From the NCBI GenBank assembly GCA_008933795.1, contig WBUJ01000002.1:1-64000 (forward strand): DNA of 64,000 bases, in the 5' to 3' direction. The notes beneath the pieces are model-generated. The model was not told the origin of the DNA. It worked only from the letters and a program-made list of their open reading frames with translations, and did not search any database. The position numbers and the translations under genes were made by a program. Within the stretch, counting starts at the first letter, position 1. Every line of letters begins with the position of its first letter. This DNA comes from Candidatus Contendibacter sp. (GTDB taxonomy: Bacteria; Pseudomonadota; Gammaproteobacteria; Competibacterales; Competibacteraceae). This document shows, in pieces, positions 19,747 to 30,000 of this stretch.

Positions 19747-20781
19747 TCACGGTGAATCCGGCGCCTGGGTTTGAACCGGGTTGGAGGGGAGAGGAGGCCA
19801 AGCTTCCAACTGGCGTTGCAAGTGTTGCCGATCCGCCAACGCCGCTTTCAATTCGCCGCGCAGGGCTTCCGCATCGCGGATGGCATCGAGATAGCGCGTT
19901 TCCGCGAGTTGAAGCAGCGAGCGTAACTGCTCGATTTCATTAACTAAAGTGCGCTGGCGTTCCTCGGCTACAGCCAGGGTGGCCCGCAGTTCGGTAGTTT
20001 CACGGTGCTGGATTTCCCGTTGCTCCCGCCAGGCGATTTCCTGATTTTTCCAGTCCTGGCGCTCGGTTGCGAAGGTCTGACGTTCCGCTGTCTGTTCGGC
20101 GCGCAGTTGATCGAGCATGGCCAGCCATCGCGCCTCGCTGGCTTCGCCACGCTGGCGTTCGGTTTCAAACCGCTGCCTGGCTTCAGCCAGTTGTTGATCC
20201 ATGTCTGTCCGGGTTTGGTGTAGCGTAGCTTCAATCTGGGCAATACGGGCGGTGGTTTCGGCGCGGATTTGGGCGACGGTGTCCGTGGCGGCTTGAACGC
20301 GCTGTTCGGCGGCCTGAATAGCGGATTCGGCGGCGGCGCGGCGTTCCTGTTCTACCAACAGCCGGTCGGTAAGTTCGCGGTTGACCGTTTGGGCGGCTTC
20401 GAGGCGACGGCGTTGATCGTCGGCTTCGTTCCGCAACTGCTGCTGTTCGGCGATGGCGGCGTCGCGAGCCTGTTCGGCGGCAGCAATGGCTTGTGCGCCG
20501 ATCACGCGCTGTTCCTCGAAGGCCGCTTCAGCGTGCTGTACGGCGAGTTTCCAGAAGGCGTCCAGTGCGGCGGCGACGGCTTCGGGAATGGCCGGTGGCA
20601 GGATGACTTTAGGCGCTTCGGCGAGTTGTTGTTGCCAGCTTTTCAGATGCTCGCTGATGGTGGTGTTGCTGCCGGTACCGAGCAGTTCGCGCACGCGCTG
20701 GATGGTGGGATTGAGGCCGCGCCCAAGCAGGGTTTCAGCGGCATCCTGGACTTCTTCGTAACGAATTCCGGAACGAGCCAT
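19747..20781 (-). CDS. KfrA-like DNA-binding coiled-coil protein
   Basis: N-terminal MARSGIRYEEVQDAAETLLGRGLNPTIQRVRELLGTGSNTTISEHLKSWQ (KfrA_N-like) followed by a long coiled coil. Confidence 0.8.
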   Translation of the reverse strand: MARSGIRYEEVQDAAETLLGRGLNPTIQRVRELLGTGSNTTISEHLKSWQQQLAEAPKVILPPAIPEAVAAALDAFWKLAVQHAEAAFEEQRVIGAQAIAAAEQARDAAIAEQQQLRNEADDQRRRLEAAQTVNRELTDRLLVEQERRAAAESAIQAAEQRVQAATDTVAQIRAETTARIAQIEATLHQTRTDMDQQLAEARQRFETERQRGEASEARWLAMLDQLRAEQTAERQTFATERQDWKNQEIAWREQREIQHRETTELRATLAVAEERQRTLVNEIEQLRSLLQLAETRYLDAIRDAEALRGELKAALADRQHLQRQLEAWPPLPSNPVQTQAPDSP

Positions 20782-20884
20782 GGGATCGGTGAAGCTCCGT
20801 GATTATGGGTGATGAAGCGATGATAACAGATAAAATGATTACATAATACGTATATTACATGGATTTACCGAGGTAAAATTCAAG

Positions 20885-20908
20885 ATTATTCTCATAATCA
20901 TGAATAAT
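20885..20908. promoter_or_regulatory. Inverted repeat ATTATTC-N10-GAATAAT upstream of the KfrA-like gene
   Basis: Perfect 7-bp arms in AT-rich intergenic DNA between the KfrA-like gene and hipA. Confidence 0.4.
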
Positions 20909-20946
20909 GGAATCGCCCTCTAAACTGCTCCTGGCCAGGTTTTCCA

Positions 20947-22200
20947 TCATCGTTTGATGACGCGCTCGCACTGTTTGATCACGATCCGTTCGATGCGCTG
21001 CAACGCCGGATAGGCGCCAAATCGCTCTTCAAAGGTTGTTCGCGCCGAAACCGCCACTTGTGGTAGCCGAGTTGCCATCTCTTCAACCAGCTTGATCAGA
21101 AATCGCGGTCTGATGTCGCACTGTCTGGCGAACGCCTCCCAGTGCGGCCTGGCGATCAGGCTGGGATTGCGCTCGCCGCCGACATCGAACGCAAGATGGG
21201 AGTCGATGCGTTGGATCGCCCGGGTACAGACCAGATCATAGAAAGGCGCCAGGCGGATCGCTCCATTGGGCAGATGCAGCAAAGAAAGATTCTTGGCGTG
21301 CCCATCCGAATTGCCTGCCAGCACATTGAAAATCTGCCAGCGCAACAAATGTTGCGTATCAATCGCCGGTTCGCTGGAAGCGTTCCGCACCAGCAGGTAG
21401 CACTGCCCAAAGGATAGCCCGCCGTCGTTTTGATATTTCTTCTCATGCCCGTATCCCATGGCTTGGCAGAAATCTTCCTGATGCCATCGTTGCACTTCGC
21501 CCCGGTCATCCCGCACGCGGTCGTAACGGGCAATCCGCGCATAGCGGATCCGCTTGATCGACCGCAACTCGATATCGACTACCGGTAAGCCAACTGTTCG
21601 GGCGAGTTGCGTGGTAAAGGTTTCATAAGCAGGCAGATGACGATAGTCCGCCAGCTCGAATTTCAAGATGTGGCTGGAAGGAGCCTCGCTCTGGGGCAGG
21701 AAATAACCTTCGTTCTGGAACAGGACCGGACATTTATCCTGAGCGCCAGCCAGGGATAACCGGGGACGCTCGTCGGCAGGCCATGCGGTATAGATTCGGC
21801 CACGTCGAGCCGCCAGATTGGCCAGATCCTCATCCGTCAGTGGACGGTAATGGCGTTCCCCTGAAGGCTGGCGCTCGACGGGTAAAATGGACAGTGCCCC
21901 AGCGCACTCACCCCCGATGGCGCGTAGCAAATCAAAATCCGTGTTCGGAATCCTGAGATCGCGGACGATGCGCTCCCGGACGCCGCCCTCGGGCAACAAG
22001 TTGGCGAAAAAACGATGGGCGACGCCCTCCTCCGCTGCCGCATCGCCGGCGTCCAGGGGCAAAGTGCGCGAGATGGCAAAACCACCGGTGGCAATCCACT
22101 CGGCGTCATAGCGAAACCCGATCTGACCCAATGAATTGCGCCATAGATAGCCGACCAGTCGTTGCTCGCTCCAAACGTTGAGAGCATCGGGATCGATCAT
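20947..22200 (-). CDS. hipA: HipA-type Ser/Thr kinase toxin
   Basis: LLPEGGVRERIVRDL, SLAGAQDKCPVLF, NVLAGNSDGHAKNLSLLHLPNGAIRLAPFYDLV. Confidence 0.92.
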   Translation of the reverse strand: MIDPDALNVWSEQRLVGYLWRNSLGQIGFRYDAEWIATGGFAISRTLPLDAGDAAAEEGVAHRFFANLLPEGGVRERIVRDLRIPNTDFDLLRAIGGECAGALSILPVERQPSGERHYRPLTDEDLANLAARRGRIYTAWPADERPRLSLAGAQDKCPVLFQNEGYFLPQSEAPSSHILKFELADYRHLPAYETFTTQLARTVGLPVVDIELRSIKRIRYARIARYDRVRDDRGEVQRWHQEDFCQAMGYGHEKKYQNDGGLSFGQCYLLVRNASSEPAIDTQHLLRWQIFNVLAGNSDGHAKNLSLLHLPNGAIRLAPFYDLVCTRAIQRIDSHLAFDVGGERNPSLIARPHWEAFARQCDIRPRFLIKLVEEMATRLPQVAVSARTTFEERFGAYPALQRIERIVIKQCERVIKR

Positions 22201-22490
22201 GACGCCTCAACATCGGTTTTCGTGGGGCGGGAACCCTGCGCGGCAGAAACGGCGCTGCCCCGGGGTTTTACGATGATATCCAGGCCAAGAATTTCAAGCG
22301 CCTTCAATACCTTGCCGATCTCGGCGGTCTCTTTGCCGCGCTCAAACTCGGATAAAAAGCGCGTGCTTAGAGTGCTGAGTCCAGAGACCGTTTCGAGGGT
22401 CAGGCGTCGGCTCTTGCGATGAACGCGCGCCAACCGGCCCAGTTCTGCAACCGTCCGGATCGCCCCGTAAGTGACTTCATCCTTCGCCAT
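22197..22490 (-). CDS. hipB: HipB-like HTH antitoxin
   Basis: HTH LGRLARVHRKSRRLTLETVSGLSTLSTRFLSEFERGKETAEIGKVLKALEILGLDI; 4-nt overlap with hipA; ATG at 22490. Confidence 0.85.
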   Translation of the reverse strand: MAKDEVTYGAIRTVAELGRLARVHRKSRRLTLETVSGLSTLSTRFLSEFERGKETAEIGKVLKALEILGLDIIVKPRGSAVSAAQGSRPTKTDVEAS

Positions 22491-22723
22491 GGCGATGCCT
22501 GTGAAAAGTACTGTACGGTAAAAAATAGCCTCGCGAAGAGGCAAACTCAAGAAAAATATACCGTGCGTGAAAATTAAACAGACTTCCCGGACTATGGCGA
22601 CCCGAATGTACTTTTATCATCGCATCCGCCGCGACTTGGCAGCACAATATCGTTGCATCCTCGCTGATGTCCCTGGCAACGCTAATCTCGGCTATCGCGG
22701 CAAGGCCCCTTTGGAGAGACTCA

Positions 22724-25700
22724 ATGCCCACGTCAAATAACCACTCCGGCCTGCGCGACAACCACACTAGAGGAACGGTCGCCGACTTCCTGCGGGCGAA
22801 AATCCAGAGCGGCTCCCAGCTCTCTATCGTATCGGCCTACTTCACCATCTACGCTTACGACGCGCTCAAGGAGGCGCTCGAGCGGATTGAACATCTCGAT
22901 TTTCTCTTCGGCGAGCCAGCCTTCGTCAATCGTCTCGACCCCGGCAAGACCGAGAAAAAAGCGTTCATTATCAACGCCGATGGTTTGGCACTCGCCAACC
23001 AGCTTCAGCAGAAACGCATCGCCCGGGAGTGCGCCGACTGGATCGAGCGCAAGGTGGACATCAAGACCATCAGGCAAGCCAACCTCCTGCACGGCAAGAT
23101 GTATTACATCGCCACCGCTGGCGTAGAGGAGGCCATTCTCGGCAGTTCCAACTTCACGGTGCGCGGTCTCGGCCTCAGCCATGCCGGCAACAACATCGAA
23201 CTGAACCTCATCGTGGACGGCAACCGCGACCGTCGGGAACTCAAGCAATGGTTCGACGAGCTTTGGGGCAACGACGCTCTCGTGAAGGACGTGAAGCAGG
23301 ACGTCCTCAACGACCTCAAGCAGCTCTACGAGAACCACACCCCGGAGTTCATCTACTACAAGACGCTGTTCCACCTCTTCGAGAAATTCCTCGGCGACGC
23401 TGGCAAGACCGACGCGGACCTGGGCAAGACCAGCCTGTTCGAGACCGAAATCTGGAAGGCGCTGTTCGAGTTCCAGAAGGACGGCGCCAAAGGCGCCATC
23501 AACAAAATCCTCCGCCACAACGGCTGCATCATCGCGGACAGCGTCGGCTTGGGGAAAACCTACGAGGCGCTCGCCGTCATGAAATACTTCGAGTTGAAGA
23601 ACGAGCGCGCTCTCGTTCTCTGCCCGAAGAAGCTCCGCGACAACTGGACGGTTTATAAAGCCAACAGCCTCCTCAATCCGTTCGTCTCAGACCGCTTCCG
23701 CTACGATGTCGTTTCCCACACCGACCTCAGCCGCGAGACCGGCACCTCCGGCGATCTCAATCTCGCGGCCCTGAACTGGGGCAACTACGACCTCATCGTC
23801 ATTGACGAGTCGCACAACTTCCGCAACAACACGCCCGGCAAGCGCGACGAGGACGGCAACATCATCCGCAAGAGCCGCTACCAGCGGCTCATGGATGACC
23901 TCATCAAATCCGGCGTCCGCACCAAGGTCCTTCTGCTCTCCGCCACCCCGGTCAACAACGACCTCAAAGACCTCCGCAACCAACTCTACTTCCTCACCGA
24001 AAATCGCGACGATGCCTTCGCGGAATCCATCGGCGTCGGCAGCCTCAAGGAAACCCTCGCCACCGCGCAAAAGGTCTTCTCCATCTGGGCGAAAAAGCAA
24101 AGCGCCGAGCGCAAGACCGGCGAACTGCTGGAGAAGCTCAATGCGGCCTTCTTCAAGCTCCTCGACGAACTGACCATCGCCCGCTCGCGCAAGCACATTC
24201 AGAAATACTACCAGGCCGCCATCGCCGATCTCGGCGGTTTTCCGAAACGCGAAAAGCCGGTCTCCATTTATCCCGAGATCGACCTGCGCGAGCGCTTCCT
24301 CTCCTACGACAAGCTCAACGACGAAATCGCCGCCTACAAACTGGCCCTGTTCAACCCGTCCCGATACGTGCTGGAGTCGCACAAGGCCGAGTATGAGAAG
24401 AAGGGTGCCTTCCCGTTCACGCAGGGCCAGCGCGAAACTTTCCTCATCGGCATGATGAAGGTGAACTTCCTCAAGCGCCTCGAAAGCTCCGTCAAATCGT
24501 TTGAGATCACGATGGAGCGCACCATCGCCAAGATCGAGAGCCTCGAACAGAAAATCAAAAACTTCCAGGCGTTGCCCAGCCCGCATCCCGAATCCGGGGA
24601 GTTGGAACTGGAACTCGACGACCCCGGGCGCGACGAAGAGCTGGAGGACGCCGTGCAGGTCGGCGGCAAACTGAAATTTCGGTTGAATCACCTCCGGCTC
24701 GACGGCGACGACGGCTGGCTCAAGGCGCTCAAGCGCGACAAAGACCAGCTCCGCATCCTCTACAATGCCGCGCGGGATGTCACGCCCGAGACCGACGCCA
24801 AGCTGGCCGAACTCAAGAAGCTCATCGCCGCCAAGGTCGCCAAACCCACGACCAACAACCTGGGCGAGCCGAACCGGAAAGTCCTCGTTTTCACCGCGTT
24901 CGCCGACACCGCCGCCTACCTCTATGAATCACTGCTCGACTGGGCGCAGAAGGAACTCGGCATTCACCTGGCCCTGGTCTGCGGTGGCGGCGACACCCGC
25001 ACCACCTTTGGCGCGAGCGCCTACGACCAAATCCTCTTCAACTTCTCACCGCGCTCCAAACACCGCGCCAAAATTCCCACCATGCCGCAGCAGGGTGAGA
25101 TCGATCTCCTCATCGCCACCGACTGCATCAGCGAGGGGCAAAACCTTCAGGACTGCGACTATCTCATCAACTACGACATCCACTGGAATCCTGTCCGCAT
25201 CATCCAGCGTTTTGGGCGTATCGACCGGATCGGCAGCGCCAGCCGCAGCGTGCAGCTCGTCAATTTCTGGCCCACCGAAGACCTCAACAAATACATCAAC
25301 CTCAAAAACCGGGTCGAGGCCCGCATGGCCCTGGTGGACCTCTCCGCCACCTTCGAGGACAACGTGCTCAGGAACGAGGAGATCGAAGAACTCATCTCCG
25401 ACGACCTCCGCTACCGCGACAAGCAACTTCTCCGGCTCAAAGACGAAGTCCTCGACCTCGAAGACCTCGGCGACAGCGTCTCCCTCACCGAATTCACCCT
25501 CGACGATTTTCGCCTTGAGCTGCTGAAATACCTCGAAGCTAACCGCGCCACCCTCGAAGCTGCCCCCTTCGGCCTGTACACCTGTGTTCCGCCGCATCCC
25601 GATTACCCGGTCATCGGCCCCGGCGTCATCTTCTGCTTCCGGCTGGAGGGCCAACGCGGCGGCGCCACCGATGCGAAGCCCGCGCCGAGCGAGTCCATCA

Positions 25701-26059
25701 ACCCGCTCCATCCCTGCTTCCTCGTTTACGTCCTGGACGACGGCAACGTCCGCTTTGGTTTCGCCCACCCGAAGCAGATACTCGACATCTACCGAATCCT
25801 CTGTTCGGGCAAGGCGGAGGTTTACGCCCCGCTTTGCCATCTGTTCGACCAACAAACTCAGCACGGTAGCGACATGAAGGCTTACGACACGCTCTTGCAA
25901 AAAGCCGTGGACTCCCTCGCCGCCACCTTCCGCAAACGCGCCGCCGCCGGCCTCCAGTCCGGGCGCGGCTTCGTTCTGCCAAATGCCCAGGAACAGGTCC
26001 ATGAAAAGACCGACCTCGAACTCGTCACCTGGCTCGTCATTAAGGAGGACAAGGCATGA
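22724..26059 (+). CDS. PLD-nuclease/SF2 (SNF2-like) helicase fusion
   Basis: HKD-like LLHGKMYYIATAGVEEAILGSSNFTVRG; Walker A ADSVGLGKTYEAL; VIDESHNFRN; LLSATPVNN; IQRFGRIDRIGS. ATG at 22724. Confidence 0.93.
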   Translation: MPTSNNHSGLRDNHTRGTVADFLRAKIQSGSQLSIVSAYFTIYAYDALKEALERIEHLDFLFGEPAFVNRLDPGKTEKKAFIINADGLALANQLQQKRIARECADWIERKVDIKTIRQANLLHGKMYYIATAGVEEAILGSSNFTVRGLGLSHAGNNIELNLIVDGNRDRRELKQWFDELWGNDALVKDVKQDVLNDLKQLYENHTPEFIYYKTLFHLFEKFLGDAGKTDADLGKTSLFETEIWKALFEFQKDGAKGAINKILRHNGCIIADSVGLGKTYEALAVMKYFELKNERALVLCPKKLRDNWTVYKANSLLNPFVSDRFRYDVVSHTDLSRETGTSGDLNLAALNWGNYDLIVIDESHNFRNNTPGKRDEDGNIIRKSRYQRLMDDLIKSGVRTKVLLLSATPVNNDLKDLRNQLYFLTENRDDAFAESIGVGSLKETLATAQKVFSIWAKKQSAERKTGELLEKLNAAFFKLLDELTIARSRKHIQKYYQAAIADLGGFPKREKPVSIYPEIDLRERFLSYDKLNDEIAAYKLALFNPSRYVLESHKAEYEKKGAFPFTQGQRETFLIGMMKVNFLKRLESSVKSFEITMERTIAKIESLEQKIKNFQALPSPHPESGELELELDDPGRDEELEDAVQVGGKLKFRLNHLRLDGDDGWLKALKRDKDQLRILYNAARDVTPETDAKLAELKKLIAAKVAKPTTNNLGEPNRKVLVFTAFADTAAYLYESLLDWAQKELGIHLALVCGGGDTRTTFGASAYDQILFNFSPRSKHRAKIPTMPQQGEIDLLIATDCISEGQNLQDCDYLINYDIHWNPVRIIQRFGRIDRIGSASRSVQLVNFWPTEDLNKYINLKNRVEARMALVDLSATFEDNVLRNEEIEELISDDLRYRDKQLLRLKDEVLDLEDLGDSVSLTEFTLDDFRLELLKYLEANRATLEAAPFGLYTCVPPHPDYPVIGPGVIFCFRLEGQRGGATDAKPAPSESINPLHPCFLVYVLDDGNVRFGFAHPKQILDIYRILCSGKAEVYAPLCHLFDQQTQHGSDMKAYDTLLQKAVDSLAATFRKRAAAGLQSGRGFVLPNAQEQVHEKTDLELVTWLVIKEDKA

Positions 26060-27099
26060 ACGGCAGCGAGCTCACTACCGATACCGGCTACCAGAGCCTG
26101 CTGAGAAAAATCTCCGAGGTTTACGCCACCGGTCAGGCCCGGGCGGCGCAGGCCGTCAATGTCCACATCACCGAGACCTACTGGCGGATTGGCCGGGACA
26201 TCGTCGAGTTTGAACAGGGCGGCAACATCAGGGCAGATTACGGCAAAGCCTTGCTGGCCAAGCTCAGCCGCGATCTCACTCTGCGCCACGGCAAAGGATT
26301 TAGCAGGAGCAACATGATCTACATGCGCCTCCTCTACCTCCATTACCCAAAAGGTCAGAAGCCTTCTGACTTATTGAGTTGGTCGCACCATGTGGAGTTG
26401 CTCCGCATTGATGACCCCATGGAGCGCAGCTTTTACGAAAAGCAGGCCATCAGGGAAAAATGGTCCGTTCCCGAGCTGAAACGCCAGAAGAAATCCTCTT
26501 TGTTCCTCCGCCTCGCCGCCGGAAAGGACAAGGACGCGATCCTTCAGCTTGCCACCCAAGGTCAGATCATCGCTCAGCCCGCCGACCTGCTCCGTGACCC
26601 CTACGTCTTCGAGTTCCTGAAAATCCCCGAGCCGCACCAGGTTTCGGAGACGGATCTGGAAAGCCGCCTTTGCGATCACCTCCAGCCCTTCCTCCTCGAA
26701 CTTGGCAAAGGCTTCACCTTCGTTGGCCGGCAATACCGCATCACCCTCAGCAACACCCATTACCGGGTCGATCTTGTTTTCTACCACCGCATCCTGCGCT
26801 GTTTTGTCCTTATCGATCTGAAAATCAACGATGTCGAACACTACGACATCGGCCAGATGAACATGTATCTCGGCTATTTCGCCACCGAGGAGAACACTGA
26901 GGGCGACAACCCGCCCATCGGCATCATCCTCACCCGGAACAAGGACGAACTGCTCGTCGAATACGCTACTTACCAGATGAACAGCCAGCTTTTCGTCCAA
27001 AAATACCAGCTTTACCTGCCCGACCGCGAAGAGCTTCGCCGCGAACTGGAGCTTACCCTGCAACTCGCCGACGACAGCGCCCGCCAAGAACAGCCATGA
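26056..27099 (+). CDS. DUF1016/YhcG-family PD-(D/E)XK nuclease (copy 1)
   Basis: ETYWRIGRDIVEFEQGG, GKGFSRSNMIYMRLLY, YRVDLVFYHRILRCFVLIDLKINDVEHYDIGQMNMYL; ATGA overlap with the upstream gene. Confidence 0.92.
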   Translation: MNGSELTTDTGYQSLLRKISEVYATGQARAAQAVNVHITETYWRIGRDIVEFEQGGNIRADYGKALLAKLSRDLTLRHGKGFSRSNMIYMRLLYLHYPKGQKPSDLLSWSHHVELLRIDDPMERSFYEKQAIREKWSVPELKRQKKSSLFLRLAAGKDKDAILQLATQGQIIAQPADLLRDPYVFEFLKIPEPHQVSETDLESRLCDHLQPFLLELGKGFTFVGRQYRITLSNTHYRVDLVFYHRILRCFVLIDLKINDVEHYDIGQMNMYLGYFATEENTEGDNPPIGIILTRNKDELLVEYATYQMNSQLFVQKYQLYLPDREELRRELELTLQLADDSARQEQP

Positions 27100-30000
27100 A
27101 ATCCGCCCTCGCCCATTTCCAGACCCTCCCACTCAAGGACGCCGCCCGCCAGCTTCTCGCCCGGCTGGGCTACCAGAGCGACAAGTTCATCGCCGGCGCC
27201 GGCTCCTCGCCGCAGGCTTTTCTCGATCTCTTCGGCTCCGGCCCTGCCTTTGATCCGGCCAAGGCCCTCGTCTCCGAGTGGAAAACCGCCGATCTCCTCT
27301 TCCAACTCACCGATCAGGAACTCAGCCGCGAATCCACCCTCTTCACCGACACCTCGGTTCAAGCCGGTCTGCTGAAATCCTACGTGTTCATCGCTATCGA
27401 GCTGAAGGGCAGCGACTACGCCCGTGGCAAATTCTCGGCCATCGCCCGCCAGATGAACCGGCTTTTCCCCATGCCCGTCATGGTGTTCTTCAAGCACCAG
27501 GACCGCCTCACCATCGCCGTCATCAACCGGCGCGTGAACAAGCTCGACGAAAGCAAGGATGTGCTCGGCAAAGTCACCCTGATCAGCGGGATCGCCCTGG
27601 CCCAGCCCCACCGTGGCCACCTCGACATCCTCGCCGCGCTGGCGCTGCCCAAGCTCGTCCATCCGCAAAAGAAGCCCATCACCGACTTCGACACGCTCCA
27701 CGCCGCGTGGGAGCAGATCTTCAACGTTGAGTTGCTCAACGAACGCTTCTACCGCGAGCTGGCCAACTGGTATTTCTGGGCGCTCCCGCAGGTCGAGTTC
27801 CCGGCCGATCTCGAAGCCGACGCCGAGAAACGCCGCGCCACCGGCCTGATCCGGCTGCTCACGCGCCTGATCTTCTGCTGGTTCCTCAAGGAAAAGGGCC
27901 TCATCCCGGAGCAACTGTTCCACCCTACCGACCTTGAGACCACCATCCTCACCGATTTCGATGACGCCAGTTCCACCTACTATCAGGCCATCCTGCAAAA
28001 CCTCTTCTTCGCCACACTGAATCAGCGCATGGGCAAGGACGCCAAAGGCCAGCCCTACCGCTGCTTCGCCAAGGACGAAGGCTTCCAGAAAAACCGCGCC
28101 ACCTACGATGTCAACAACCTCTACCGCTACGAATCCCTCTTCCGCGCAGCGCCGGACGCCGCCCTCGCCCACTTCGCCGATATCCCGTTCCTCAACGGCG
28201 GCCTTTTCGAGTGCCTCGACCGCACCGAGGACGACACCGGCAAGAAGCGCTACCTCGACGGCTTCTCCCGCAATCCCAAAAAGCGCCCCACCGTTCCCAA
28301 CCGCCTCTTCTTCGGCGGCGAACAGGAATCCGACCTCTCCGCGGCCTATGGCGACACCAAGCGCAAAAAGGAAAAGGTCGCCGGCCTCATCCGCATCCTG
28401 AACCGCTACAAGTTCACCATCGTCGAGAACACCCCCATCGATCAGGAAATCGCCCTCGACCCCGAACTCCTCGGCAAGGTCTTCGAGAACCTCCTCGCCT
28501 CCTACAACGAGGAAACCAGGACCACCGCCCGCAAGCAGACCGGCTCGTTCTACACCCCGCGCCCCATCGTGGACTACATGGTGGACGAGTCGCTCAAGGC
28601 CCACCTCACCCGCGTCCTTGTGGAAAAGGCCGGCATGAAGGAACCCGATGCCCGCGCCGGGCTGGACCTTCTCTTCGCCTACACCGAGAAAGCGCACGCC
28701 TTCACCGCGCCCGAAGTCGCCTGCCTCATCGCCGCCATCGACGCCCTGAAAATCCTCGATCCCGCCTGTGGTTCCGGCGCTTTCCCCATGGGCGTCCTCC
28801 ACAAGCTCGTTTATATCCTCGGCAAGCTCGATCCCGACAACGACCGCTGGAAGCAGACCCAGCTCGCCAAGCTCGACTCCGCCCCCATGCGCGAGGAACT
28901 GGAGCGCGCCTTCGCCGACAACAACGATGACTACGGCCGCAAGCTCTATCTGATCGAAAACTGCCTCTACGGCGTGGACATCCAGCCCATCGCCATCCAG
29001 ATCACCAAGCTCCGCTTCTTCATCTCCCTCGTCTGCGACCAAAAGATCAACCGCGACAAAGCGAAAAACCACGGCATCCGTCCGCTGCCCAATCTGGAAA
29101 CCAAGTTCGTCGCGGCAAATACGCTGATTGGCCTGCCGGAGATGAATCAGATGGAGCTGGTCGATCCTCGGGTTTACCAAATAGAGGCGGAGATCGAAGC
29201 CCTCTATCACAGCCACTTTTCCGAGCAGAGACGCGACAGGAAGCTGGCCAATCAACGCAAGGTCAAAAGCCTCCGCCAGGAACTCGGGAAGCTACTCGCT
29301 GAAAGCCTCATGGCCCCGAAAAAGGCGCAACACGTTGCCGAATGGGATGCCTTTGATCCGCAATCCTCTGCCGATTTTTTTGATCCACACTGGATGTTTG
29401 GACGCTCGCTGACGGAAGGATTTGATATCGTCATCGGAAATCCGCCTTACATCCAGATTCAGAAGTTCCCCGCTGCTCAAAAAACGAATTGGGAAGCGCA
29501 GAAGTTCACCACTTACGCGGCCATGGCTGACATCTACTGCCTCTTCTACGAGCGGGGCGCAAAGTTACTTCGCGCTGACGGCCATCTTTGCTACATCACC
29601 TCCAACAAATGGATGCGCGCGGGCTATGGCAAGAAACTGCGATTATTTCTCGCAGTGAATACAACACTCCTTCAGGTCATCGACTTTGCCGAGTTGCCTG
29701 TGTTTGTAGCAGCAACGGACACCGCAATTATACTCGTTAGTAAAGACCGACCTCGCCCCAAGCATAAAATCAAGTCAGTTGTGGTAAAAGAGGCCACAGA
29801 TATCAAGGATTTAACAGCAATAGTTCACGGACGTTTTGCAGTCCGAGAACAATGCACACTTCAAAAAGACGGATGGGTTTTGGAAGCGTCATCAGTTCTC
29901 ACGCTTCTCGCGAAGCTCCGCAGTGTAGGCAAGCCCCTTGGCGAAGTCGTGAATCGACGATTCTACTACGGTATAAAAACAGGCTTGAATGAAGCGTTCG

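Noticed and set aside
27012-29255. 747-aa minus-strand ORF opposite the methyltransferase
   Set aside because: Shadow ORF caused by codon bias; methyltransferase motifs are on the plus strand.
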